Source: Todiramphus chloris collaris (taxonomy: Eukaryota; Chordata; Aves; Coraciiformes; Alcedinidae). Taken from it: DNA of 64,000 nucleotides. Positions 27,441 through 39,350 of this stretch are shown piece after piece. The notes under the pieces are model-generated. The model did not search any database, was not told the origin of the DNA, and was given only the letters and a program-made list of their open reading frames with translations. Position 1 is the stretch's first letter. Every line of letters starts with the position of its first letter. The stretch is taken from assembly GCA_025345505.1 (NCBI GenBank), contig JANVCC010000018.1:6681741-6745740 (forward strand), in the 5' to 3' direction. Made by a program: the position numbers and the translations under genes.

Positions 27441-29089
27441 GGAAATTTAATCCAAGACACCCCATCACCTGGCTAAGATGCAAAAAAGGAGGCAGAGCCA
27501 GGTCTTGGTGCTTCACTTTTAACAAGATTGCAGAGCTCCACCAAGATGGGAATCCCTGTATCTGAGGACCTGCTTGTGGAAGGACCCATGTGTGCCACCA
27601 CGAGACTGATGGAAAACTCCAGCCCTGTTTTAATAACTATTTGTTCTTTCCCAACCAGCATTTGAATGCTGAGGAATGAACCCCAAGTGCTCCTACCAGT
27701 GAAAACCTGTTTGTTCTTTGGGAACAAAACAGCTCATTTGCTTCTCACAAATCTTGAACAGTAGTATGCACATGCTCAGAAACTGAAATAAAATCCCCTA
27801 CTAAATAAAAATTACATCACCAAATAAAAGCAGTATTGGGCAAACCAAAGTCACTAGACTCCAAGTTAAGTCCTCAGACTACAGCAAGTCAAAAGACAAA
27901 ATGAAATTTTTGCAAATGCAGCGTTCTCCAGCATTGTTGGGGAAACAAGATCATGCTCAGCTGTACAACTTGCAGACACATCTTACTCAGCAAAGAAGTG
28001 AAGGTACCGAACTAATTTAATTGTCCAAGTCAATAGTATTTAAAATCTGGATGGTATAAATGGTGTGTGTATATATTTATATATATATAGGAAGCCCAAC
28101 ACTCCACAAATATTCCACAAAATCCCAGAAACACCTCAGATTTAAAGCATTTCATTTAAAAAATAAAATTAGGTATTAATCGAAGAAAAAAAATATCTTA
28201 AACATAAAAATTAGGAACTATCCCTTTAATATTGGCAATGATACTTTAAAAAACCCCCCAAAAGTACTCTGAGTCACCAGTACCTTTGCTTTAATCAAAA
28301 AAGGAAGCCCAAAATTTTTAGCTTTTCATTAAACATAACTCATAATCTGATCACACTAGGTGCTGCATAGAAAATCATTTCAGAATACAAAGTTGTGAGT
28401 GAAAATAATTCAGCACCAGCAAAATGAACACACTGAAAAACAAGTGGGGAAAAAAACCAACAAAACAAAAAAAACCCAACACATGAAAAGTGACTCGTTT
28501 GCCTTTGAAACCTAGAATAAGAAAGTCCTAAACATGTAATAACAGGGAAATAAAGAAAAAATCCATACCATATCTTACTGTTGTTGTGCAAGTTCTGCAT
28601 CATTCACTTCCATTCTGCCCCAGACAGCCACACGTGCACTTGCCAAGACAGACATAAAACCACACTGCATTGTCAAAATTTCCAGCTGATGCTGCCGATG
28701 ACTTCTTCTTGATCAACAGATCAAGTCATGGCAGTCTTAAGATGTAAGAAGAGAGTAAAAAGTAGGAGAGAGGGAGTAGGTGAGTCAGCAGGCAGGACTG
28801 GAAGCTCGAGATCCAGACGTTTGATGGCAAAAAGCATCATGGGGGGAATTCTTTGAAGCTTCTTCAAAGCCCTTAGGCTTCTCCAGCTCTTCTGAGCACA
28901 TCTTTGGTAGGAAAGACTCTCCCTGAAACCCCTTGTAGAACCTGGTATTTAGACACCACTGACTGCAACCTGAAAATGAATCATCTCTGCTAATTTCCAA
29001 TTCACTCCCACCTATATGCAATCTCTGTTAACTCTCCCATGCAGATGCAAACCCGAGCAGTAATGTGCTAATGAATGGAATACAAAATC
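27441..29089. other. Non-coding, intron-like DNA
   Basis: Unique-looking AT-rich DNA with a TG/TA simple stretch at 28063-28089 and A-runs near 28185 and 28451-28476. No exon is supported. Confidence 0.55.
28063..28089 (+). repeat. Short TG/TA dinucleotide stretch
   Basis: GTGTGTGTATATATTTATATATATATA, an imperfect alternating purine-pyrimidine run of 27 bp. Confidence 0.85.
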
Positions 29090-29700
29090 TGTTTTTCCCC
29101 TCCGTTGTAGAATGAGGATAAAAATCACACTCCTGCTCCCTTATCCCATGCCAGAAGAGTTATAACCCCATGAAAATCACTTGAGTTAGAGATAAGCTGG
29201 GAGCTTCAACTTCATATTCATTTTTATCAAATCCTTGAAACTGCTTCATGGGGTTTATTTTAATAGGTATTTCTACTAACAATAATAACCCCCCTTATCT
29301 GTATTAAAGAAGAGAAAAAAAGCAGATTGCATCATAAATCTTAGTCATACCAGCTAATAATCTTCAAAATCATCCTTTTAACATGGATGGCACCTGTTAA
29401 GTTAAAGCACTTTTTTTTCCTGCAGGTCTAGGAATACAGCCTCACCCCAGCTCCCATTATGAAAATGGAAGGTTTTCAACAAATTGCACTGGCAGCTGCA
29501 GGATCATAAAATCCTTCAAGGGTCTCTGAAGCCGAGCTGTAAGCATGGCACCCCTTATCTATAATTAGGGAAGGGGAAATAAAATCTCTAAAATGCTATG
29601 TTTAACCCCCTAGACCCTCACTGCAGGGCTTTGTCCCTGGCTGTTTCTAATAAGTTTCAAGTGTCAGCTGCAATGTAATTTTGTTTATTAAAAGCAGAAG
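29090..29700. other. Possible conserved non-coding element
   Basis: The sequence is dense in homeodomain-like TAAT cores and TTATCT/AGATAA GATA-type sites (for example 29189-29195, 29296-29302 and 29556-29562) and has few homopolymer runs. It starts with a weak MIR-like piece (CTGTTTTTCCCCTCCGTTGT then GAATGAGGATAAAAATCAC at about 29088-29130). Conservation cannot be judged from one sequence, so the regulatory role is inference. Confidence 0.25.
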
Positions 29701-30239
29701 AGTTATGATAATGATTATGTCAAACCTGTACTACAAAAAAGACCACGTATTTGCAGTCTTTTTACATAAGACACACTGATAAACATCATTTACTTCACCA
29801 TCGCCTATCATACACCATACAATGTACCTTTATATATGTTTAAAGTAATTTTATTCCAAAAGATGCACATCTGATTCCAGTGGAGGGTATGTTTTCCAAG
29901 ATGCATTACGGTCTAGCTGAATTTATTTTTTAAAGGAAGAAGAAGTGTAACTTATTACAACAATGCAAACTATTATTGTCATAACAATGTAAAGTACCCA
30001 TGGATTTAATACAACAAATGCTCTATTCATCACAATCTCATTTGGCAATAGTGTCATTTCACAGCTTTTTATTATACAAACATTTCTCCAAGAGCAATGC
30101 CATCTCACAGAAGAGGTGCATAATCCAGGGCACTTTCACTCCATAGTATCTGTATTGTAGTTCTTTATCAAAATTCTTTGAAAATAAATACAGTTACTTC
30201 ACTAGCATTTCACTCCTCTTCCAAATATAGTAAGGATGT
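29701..30239. other. Non-coding, AT-rich DNA
   Basis: Very AT-rich sequence with no recognisable gene or repeat. Confidence 0.55.
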
Positions 30240-30425
30240 ACAACTTGCAGCTATAGGGCATGGAGAATGACATAAAAGTACAGTAAATTCTAATCTTTGC
30301 TAGATGGAGAAATTGAGGCAGGGATACTCGAAGTCACAAACTGTGGCATGTACAGAGTGACAGGAAAGGTCTGAGATGCTGATGCAGGTCTGTGGTCCAG
30401 CCACTGGGCCACACTTCTTCTTGGA
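30240..30425 (-). repeat. MIR-like tRNA-SINE fossil
   Basis: In reverse orientation it contains AGATGGAGAAATTGAGGCAG, then GAAGTCACAAACTG, GATGCAGGTCTGTGGTCCAG and CCACTGGGCCACACTT. This resembles the reverse complement of MIR from its centre to its tRNA-related 5' part (GATGAGGAAACTGAGGC ... GGTCACACAGC ... CCAGGTCTGTCTGACTCC ... CCACTGTGCCA). It is diverged, with uncertain ends. Confidence 0.55.
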
Positions 30426-33400
30426 TGGTACCAGCTTTATTCCCATTAGCTGTTTCTAATTAATGCATTAGCACAACAGAGTAACATCAAAATCTCAGCT
30501 GTAATAGGGTGACCTATTTCAAGCTCAGATATACAAATCTGCTTCCTGTTGTCCATTTGGCTCCTTCTGAGTCCATTTTATGTTCTTGATTCCTCTTTCC
30601 TGGTCCTTTGCTTATGGGCTGTTGTTTACCATGATTTGCCTATCTGGAAGTTAATCTCCCTGAAGCTGGAGTCCTTGCCTCTGCCTTCCTCTGCTGAGCA
30701 TGAAGCCGGGTGCTCTGGCAGTGCTTGATAAACCATTTGTCATTCAGGCAGCGGATAATGCGGCTGCACACATGTCCACTTAAAGCAGCATATACTAAAG
30801 TACTGTGAATAAAAGCGTTAAAATAGCACTGAAGGATATAGAAATATATGTAAGGGTCTTTTTTTCTCCGTAAGAAACACAGAAGGCAGGAGTAGCATTG
30901 CTGGGCCAGGCTCGAAGGGGTATTTAAAACTCACAGATCCTTGCTGGTTCAACAAGGGCTTCAGTGACCCCGGACTTCTGTATGAATTCCCCTTCTGATT
31001 TCTCCAGCTGGACAACAATAATTAAAGAGACACGTAGAAAGCCAGGGTCTTCGATTCTCTTTCCTGGCTTTCTTACCCATGCTTGTAGAGCTAACACTTC
31101 TCTTTGGTGTCCACCCACTACTGGAGGTCAATTTAATTAAATGTTTTGGAGAGGGCAAGCGCTAAGGACTCGGCAGACCTACAACTGCTTCTCCCTCTAC
31201 GTCCTGACAGCAGCAAGGGTGATAGTGGTAGCTACCTGCAGGTTACAGAGAAACCTCTCTTTAGTACAAATAATTCAGTTGTTCTCTATGTTCTTCAGAC
31301 TTCACACTGTGTGTCAAGTCACCGACTGAAGAATTATTTTTACTTTCACACCATCCTATCTGCCGTCCGAGGTGGTCAATACTTATATGTTAAAATCTAG
31401 CAACACAAGAGAGACTTCAGAGAAAAGATGAAGAGCTCCTTGCTTTAATTCCTGCTGTGCAGGAGAATTACAGCTCCATTTGGAGATTTCTGAGGTGCTG
31501 AAAAAAGAGAACTTTCCAAAACACTTGTTGAAGACTTCCATAGCAACTTGGGCTGGGAGGAGCTGAAGCTGAACCATCCTCCTGCCTGGGCTGTTCCCCA
31601 GAAGCCAGTTCAGCTAATTTTAAGATGCTTTTAAACACAAAACAATCCAACCAAAAACCCCCAAACCAACCCAGAGGTGACTAAAACAAATGATGTGTTT
31701 TAAAGCAGAGTTTTAACTTGAATCACTAAGTCACTTTTTCACGGGTGTGTTGGGATGGCCATGGCCAAATACTGCCAGAAACTAGGATACAGCTGGATGA
31801 AACGAGTAACTTCATTTTCAGAGATTTCCAGAGGTTTGTGGTGAGCAGAGGCTGGTCAAGACCACTGGGGAGAACAATAATAGCAGACCAACTCTGTTTA
31901 TGTTTTCTGAAGTTCTCCTTGACATCATCACCTCCAGGCAGAACTCACAGGAACTACCAGAGGCTGCGGGGTCTGGGCAAAGGGAGACTGGCACGAGTGC
32001 AGGGTAAGCAAACTCAGTTTCACTGAGCAAGAGTCTGGGATTTCATCAAAACAAGATATGCAATACATTCAAGTAACTGCATTTTTTTTCTTTTATTTTT
32101 TTCAATTTTTAATGACTTCTTGCCTTTGCTTTTTCCTTCTTTTCTTGTCGCAATCTGAGAAAAATGACACAGAGGTCCAAGAGTCTTTCTCTGTGCTTCT
32201 ACCAACTGACCCGAGGGAGTAAAAATGCAAATGTTTCAGACAGGTCTCTCAGTTAATACATTAGAACTAGTATAGAAAAAATATATATATTTGAAAATAA
32301 ACAACCTCCCACCCTTATTTCTGTTATAATTATTACAAACGTATTTGGACCATTTGGATTTCCAAACTAAATTGGTCACAATTTTGGGGTTTTTTTTGGA
32401 AAGTGGATTTTTGCTACCTCTATATAGGCTATATCTATTCTGAAATTAAGGCTATCTGTACACAAACCCGGACAAAACTAATGAAACTCCTTCTTTTAAG
32501 TCCTTTTTTTTTTTTTTTAATTACTTTTGTGACAATACTCGCATATCAGCTTTTAGTTTTATAACTAGTTAAAAATTACCTTCTAAAAAGGTCTTCCCGT
32601 AAATGACTTTGCGTACACATCAGGCATCCATTTAGAATTTCTAGTATGGGTTACCTACGAGTTTCTGCCGCGGAAAGACACTAAGAATACCTGCTTTACA
32701 CAAAAATACAGCCTTCCCTCAAACCATTCTTACATGTCTTTTACCATGATCATTAAATTATCCAGTTTTACTTCGTATCTGTGACATTCCCTTATATTAC
32801 CACATACATCAGGGGCACCTAGAGCTTTGGATGGCCACTCTCATTGACATTTATATGGGACTGAAAGCTAAACAATAAAGTAAATGAAGAAGCAAAAATA
32901 CAACATATATCCCACTTTATCCTCCTTGAAGGTTTCACCAGACAACTGGAGTATAAAACCCAATTTGATTCATTTTCTTTGAAATCTGAAGAAAAATTCC
33001 AGTAATTTCTCAAAGTGAGCCTGGCAGTTTTCACAGTAAATTTTTTTTCCTGGTAAAAACTATTAGATGTTGAGGAAGAAGAGGGTTAGATTTGGTCTGT
33101 TGAACCTGAATGAAGCTTTGGCTGTAACAAATCTACTTCTCTCTCTTTATCGTGCCAGTGTATCTCATGGTTCCTTCCCTAAGAGCACTAAAAATGAGTC
33201 CTCATGATACCACTGCACTGTGTCAATTATGTGCATTTTGTCCGAACGGTGTAAAAGTGATACTGCTATTTCTGATCTGCTGGAAGTGTTTTTTAGTTTC
33301 TCCTCTTCAAAGTAATTTTACACTGATTTCTCAGCTCGTGTTTGTGAAACCTAGGGTAGGAGAGGAAGGCTGGGGAACAGGTCTTATGTATGCACATCAA

Positions 33401-33880
33401 TTTTTAAATAGCTTTTTTATGTTCCCTGGGATGAAAACGCATGCAGCTCGGCTCGTTCAGGAAAGTCACAACATCCCACAAAGTCTTCCTCCCCATCGCA
33501 GATACAGCTGTGTCACTCAGGCTGCCTCACTGGAAACCTCAAACCTTACAAAGCTCAAGGGCTGCAAGAAGGCAGCCCGGTGACCTCTTCAAACGGCTGC
33601 TAGAGGGATTATTTTGCCAGATTGTTTGCCCTCTCCTGCCTCCATAGCATCAGTGTGTGCACCTCTGCTCCCCGTGCCCTTTCAGGCTGTTATCCCTTCT
33701 TCACTTCTCGCACCCTGACTCCCACCTCTGATGGGCAGTGTCAGCGCTCACCGTCTCGGCACAGTGCTCCAACACCACTCGTCTGCAGCCCACACTCCCT
33801 GTACATATTCACACAGCATTTTTGAAGAGGGTAGAACAAAGCAAATCTCTCCCTCCTTTCAAAATATTTGGTGCCACACA
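30426..33880. other. Non-coding, unique-looking DNA
   Basis: AT-rich sequence with T-runs at 32083-32105 and 32504-32519 and an AC-rich patch at 31637-31672. Open frames on both strands show no recognised domain. Confidence 0.55.
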
Positions 33881-33970
33881 TAGAATCATAGAATGGTAGG
33901 GGTTGGAAGGGACCTCTGGAGATAATAGAATCATAGAATGGTAGGGGTTGGAAGGGACCTAAAAAGATCA
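33881..33970 (+). repeat. 45-bp tandem duplication at the CR1 3' end
   Basis: Two copies with period 45 (33881-33925 and 33926-33970) both begin TAGAATCATAGAATGGTAGG and continue GGTTGGAAGGGACCT. They differ only in the last bases (CTGGAGATAA against AAAAAGATCA). Only the second copy continues into the CR1 body. Confidence 0.95.
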
Positions 33971-34640
33971 TCTAGTCCAACCCCCCTGCCAGAGCAGGAT
34001 CACCTAGAGCAGGTCACAAAGGAACATGTCCAAGCAGGTTTTGAAAGTCTCCAGAGAAGGAGACTCCAAAGACTCCCTGGGCAGCCTGTTCCAGGCTCTG
34101 TCACACTCACAGGAATGAAGTTTTTCCTGATGTTGTGGTGGAACTTCCTGTGTTCCAGTTTGTGACCATCACCTCTCGTCCTATCCCAGGGCACCACTGA
34201 AAAGCGACTGGACCCTTCTACTTGACACCCACCCTGCAGAAATTTGTAAATATTAAGAAGATCCCCTCTCAGTCTTCCCTTCTCCAGACTAAACAGCCCC
34301 AGGGCTCTCAGCCTTTCCTCATAAGAGTGATGTTCCAGTCCCTTCATCATCTTTGTAGCTCTTTGCTGGACTCGTCTCTAGTATTTCCCTGTCCCTGTTG
34401 AACTGGGGAGACCAGAACTGCACACAGTACTCCAGATGTGGTCTCACTAGTGCGGAGTAGAGAGGGAGGAGAACCTCCCTCAACCTGCTGGCCACTCTAT
34501 TCTTGATGCACCCCAGGAGACCATTGACCTTCTTGGCTACAAGGGCCCATTGCTGTTCTATAGAGAACTTACTGTCCACCAGGACTCCAAGGCCCTTCTC
34601 CGTGGAGCTGATTTCCAGCAGATATGACCAACTGATAGGG
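33881..34640 (-). mobile_element. CR1 LINE, about 760 bp, with duplicated 3' tip
   Basis: Minus-strand CR1. Its 3' end, TAGAATCATAGAATGGTAGG, occurs twice in tandem. The body then follows with GATCATCTAGTCCAACCCCC, GCAGCCTGTTCCAGGCTCTG and upstream ORF2 sequence. The minus-strand frame at 34319-34645 reads SREV-type CR1 sequence (VASRLREVLLPLYSALVRPH, then LEYCVQFWSPQFNRDRE). A second frame at 34000-34350 continues with [20 protein letters not shown] and DRTRGDGHKLEHRKFHHNIR. A frameshift lies near 34340. The upstream end is truncated. Confidence 0.95.
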
Positions 34641-37600
34641 TACACTCCGACTCCTGATTATCCCTCTGAATAAGTGCCTTGCTGTGTTTCATCTCATTGC
34701 CACCCTTTGCCACAGTCCAGCCCATCTTTCCTGCATTACATTTTGCATTCAGGGTAAGTGAAGTCACTCCGAATGCTGCCTTTACTCTGTAGATACACAC
34801 CACCTAACATAAGGTGACCTTAGGCTGTCACCCTTGCTTGGGGGATTTTCTGTAGGATTTAGTAAAGAAAAAATATGGTCAACTCAATCACTTAACACTC
34901 TCATCTACAGAGTTTCCAAAATGCACTGAGATGTTGCCCAAAAAAAGAAAACAAAGAGAAGCTCAAGAGCTGGTGGACCACAGAGCCTCCCAACAAAGCT
35001 CTCCTGGCATTACACAGGAACCTAAGACACTTGGGATGTGACAGCATGGGGGTCAGGGGAGTAAGCTGAGCTTTAGGTATGGAGACAAAGCGCTGATGTG
35101 ATACTCAACCCCAGTGCCAGCAGGTCTTATCAGAATCAAAACTGTAGACAACTACAACTGCTGCTTTCTTCAAGAAAAAGTGACTTTTATCCCATTGTAA
35201 AAATAAACATGTGTATTCATCTCTATGTAGCCTACAAATCTGGCAGCAAATTCACCTTTATCCAAACAACACCGAGGGCTTGACTTCTCATGGTTAAACA
35301 AGCATCTTGGGAAGAAGCAATAGCTGCAAGCCAGTCTCGCACAGCACAGAGCAGCCAGAAGCCAGCACCATCCCATCCTCAGCGCGCCAGGCTGAAGCAA
35401 AACAGAGTAAGACTAAACTGATAAAACATTCCAAAGTAAAATGACTATCTGCTACATGTTAAATTCACTTCTGTCATGTTTGGTTTCCTCTTGTACAAAA
35501 ACAACCCCTCAGCAATATGCTCCAAAGCAGAACCAAACACCCATCACTTCTGAGGCTTCCTACAGCTTATTTGGTGTCCTGCTTCAAGATGAAGAATTGC
35601 AAATCAGAAATAACTTAATGCACTAAGTGACGCGAGTATCTATGTCTTGTACGCTTCTTGTCTACACAAAAAGTTCCTGTCTTTGAAATAAAGTCAAAAT
35701 TTTTTCAAAAGTGGAGCAGAAACTCACACGAAGCAGATGGAAAGTTGTCTCAGTACTAGGCTGTGGCATCCAAAACAAACTCAGATTTAAGAAATACATA
35801 CAGTATTAAGTTCTTCTCTTTAGAACACTTTGGGATGTGTCCACACAGATTATTAAAACTAAGCATGATTCTAGGATAACTACTGAATAGCTGTTTTATT
35901 TCTGCCTTTCACTCTGCCTGGGAAGTACACTAGTCTGCTCCAATTCTATTCATAAGTGGTTTCAGTTTCTGACTTCCATGAGGTGGCACAGCTCTACAGT
36001 CGTTACTTTTTTAAAATATTTAATGTAGTTGGAAGTGCCATAATATGGGAGAGCTTTCCAAACTGAAGTATCAATTGTAAATATTTTTCTAAAGGAAACT
36101 GGGGGGGAATTCTCCCTCAGTAACAGAAGGCATTTGTACAGTATGTGGAAAAACTGCTGAAGTCCAAACAAAATATCTTCCATTGGCTCAAATTTTCCAT
36201 TTTACTAAAAAATTGTTTTTAAAGCATGAGTGGGAAGAGGGACTTTCAGTGATTAAACTGAAATTTGTGAGGCCAAAATACTGAAAGAACACTCCAGTGT
36301 AGGCATTTGTTTGCCTCCCCAGCCAAATGAAGGAAGCCTCTCCTGGATTACACCTGAAGTCATCACTATGGAGTCAGGAAAGCAAGAGCTTCTCCAGCCA
36401 CAGCTTACTCTATTTGTGAAGAAGAGGAGCATCACTGCAATTCCTGATGCATTCTGCTGATGCTGGGAGGGAATTACACCAAAGAGCACAGCATCTTTTG
36501 CAGGAACTGAACTCCATACGCCTGGCCACAGAAAAGCCTGAATTGCTGCTGTAGCACTGGAATGATATGGAATCAATATAGTTCCACTTACTGTATGGAG
36601 GTGGTCCCCAATGGGTGGACATGACTCTGCTGTTCTTCCCAGGGGATGCCAGGACTTGAAATCAGAACTAGAATGTCTCCTTTCTTATTGAGTACCTTTC
36701 AAGCAAGTGCCACAGGCTACGGGCAGGCTCTGCAGCCCATACCATGAGTATCTGTGACTTGTGATTTTTCCATTCATTCCCTTCAGGAGGAAACATCATA
36801 GCAACCTGGAAGATGATGAGTGTGCTACCTGCTTGATAAGTAGTATTTACAAGCCTCATGACCTCACCCTCAATGTAATACACGTCCCTACATTTAGAAA
36901 CCATGCATCTACCTTGCTTTTTGATTTCATGTCAAAACAAATCCTCTGCTCTGATGGATAATATGGTTGTGTAAAAAAGGAGACGTTGCACAGGAGAGGT
37001 GAGAGGGCACAGGAGGGAAGTGGACAGGCTGTAAACTGCAACACAGGAGCTGCAGGAACCTCTGAAATTGGCACTGCCCTTGAGAAAATGCAATGCAGAA
37101 CTACACCTTAAATAATACTGTAGGGCTTAGTTAGACACATATCTGAGCCTGATTTAGAAAGCAGCCTCTTTATGGAAGGGCCTTGCCTTCCTCTGGAAAA
37201 CACACACTAGAAGCGTTGCTCCCAAATTACAGTATTTGCTTCTCAGTTGCCTGAAAAGACTTTTTTTTTTCTGCTCTGCTCCTGCCTGAAGATATTCCCC
37301 CCCCGCCCCTTGCGCTTTCTTTTTAATGTAAACATTACTTGAAATTATTGCAGTACAGATGAACAACTATTAATTAAAAAGTGAGGAAGATTTATTGCAT
37401 TAGACAGCACTGCTGTAACAGATCAAATAGCAAGAAGGATACGGAGTACAATGTGCTGCAATTAGCTGCTTAATGCCTCTTAGATCACAGCCCTAAATGT
37501 TTTATAGGCATCATGGTGGGTTTGCCCTGCAACATGATTTGGTTGCTTGCCTGCATTTCAGCTATACCTATAACGTAAGATCAGGATTTGTGAAGAGAAG

Positions 37601-39039
37601 TCAGATAAAAACACAGTCTTACAATGAGGCTGCAAGAAAACATATACCCCAGCTGACTGGGGAGCTGGGTTTTTTTGTCGTCGCGTTAATTCTTACACTT
37701 TGCATTACAAGGTTTCAGCAGTGGGGCCCCATGGTTTCATTACCTCGGATTTCTCGGCAGCATTATCCACCCTGTCCTGTGGAGAGCTAAGAAAGATTTG
37801 CTTTGAGCTCAAGTGACAGATGCCTCTAGTCCAAAAGTATGGGGCTGTGGAGTTGTAACCCTCTTGCTGCTGTGCATTTGCAAATAGCTCTATGTGCAGG
37901 TAATGAGAACTCACACGGCACAGGCTGGCGAGATTTTTCACTATGGTGTTTTTTGCAGAGCTACTGCGAGGTCTATCAAGAGGTTTTAAGCAGCTCCAGT
38001 GCCCGCAAACATGCAGGCGTGCTGGTGCATAAAACCAGTCCTCTCTTGGCAAAAGGCAAAGTCCCTCACGGTGAGGAACGCTGGTACCACCTCAGTGAGA
38101 TCTGTGCACAAAGCCTCAGAAACAATCACCAATCTCCATCGACACAGAACACGCAGGACAAAAGAAAAGTCCCCAGATTAGGTATTTATTAATCAACAAA
38201 CAGGAATCCAGCCGATGCGAGATTTCTGATTACACCTCATGTAGAGAAGCAACAAGCCACATGGAAAAAGTCAATTTCCAAGATTAATAAAATGATCAAT
38301 TCGGGTCATTAGCAGCAGTTACTTCTTTAAGACAGATAGCAGGAACTGAACTGAGACCAAACTCATTACCCAAATGGTTGTCTATCAACCACAACACAGC
38401 AACAGCTTACTGTTGATTCGGTTCAGATCTGGGGCTAATGATTTGGGGGTAAAGAGTTACCAATCTCACAATGAGTTCATTGAGCCATTCTTTGACAGTC
38501 ATGTGTGTGGTGTAAAAAAAACCAACCCTATTTCTGTTTCTAATAAAAAACACGAGAACATTTTCTACAGCTTATTCGTTACCTGACCTTTTTTCCCTGA
38601 CTAACGCCAAGTGCTGGGAAGCCAGGACCTGTTTCCAACCTGTGTGCTCGCATACTTACTGCAGTCACAACTCTGAGGTTTCTTTTCCAAGTGTAAGAAA
38701 ATGTCTGCACATATGCAAAGCAAAGAATTATTAATTCTTCACAGCTTCAGCATCACTATTTTAAAGCTCACACCAGCTTCAAGCTTGGGCATGCTGATGG
38801 CAAATGAGAGTTACATTTCTAATTATCTTCTTCCTTCCCAAAATAAATAAAATTTACAGATTCAGGGCCATGTATGCACAAAAAAGATACTGCTATTAAG
38901 AGACAGGAAGGCTGTGCTAGAACACCCCTAGGCAACCGAAACAATTCCTCTCTCACCCCCCTCTCCTCCTTCCAAAGACCTTCCCATTTATAGCCTGTCA
39001 CTTACAGACACACTTCCAGCATTTAAAAATACTCGCCGT
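34641..39039. other. Non-coding, unique-looking DNA
   Basis: No interspersed repeat was recognised. It has a C-run beside a T-run at 37261-37312. A minus-strand open frame at 35170-35400 begins with a Leu/Cys/Ala-rich stretch resembling a signal peptide but has no other support. Confidence 0.5.
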
Positions 39040-39350
39040 GTTTGTGGAACCATTTTCCAGAACAAAACGTTATCATTCATCAGGAGGGGAGCTGTTTGCA
39101 GTGTGAACAATTCGCTTTCGTTAAGTACCATATGGCCGCCCGTAGGAAAATGCCAACATGTTTCAACTCTACAGCTGGGCCACGGTTCCTTTATTCATCG
39201 TGCAGATGGTTGTAATTGACACCACTACTAAAACAGGTCTCGAGCACTTCTGTAGGATCATTAGAGTAATTAGTTATTAAATACAGTTACCATTTTTAGA
39301 AAGGAGGTTTTAAGGCTTGGCACGTAAAATGCAATATTTTGCTATCATGT
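39040..39350. other. Possible conserved non-coding element
   Basis: The sequence has balanced composition, few homopolymers, several homeodomain-like TAATT cores (39210-39216 and 39264-39275) and unusually high information content for the region. It has no open frame or repeat signature. This is only an impression; conservation was not tested. Confidence 0.2.

Noticed and set aside
35170-35400. Minus-strand open frame starting with a Leu/Ala/Cys-rich stretch that resembles a signal peptide.
   Set aside because: Nothing after the hydrophobic run resembles a secreted protein, no promoter or splice support is visible, and hydrophobic runs are common in random translation.
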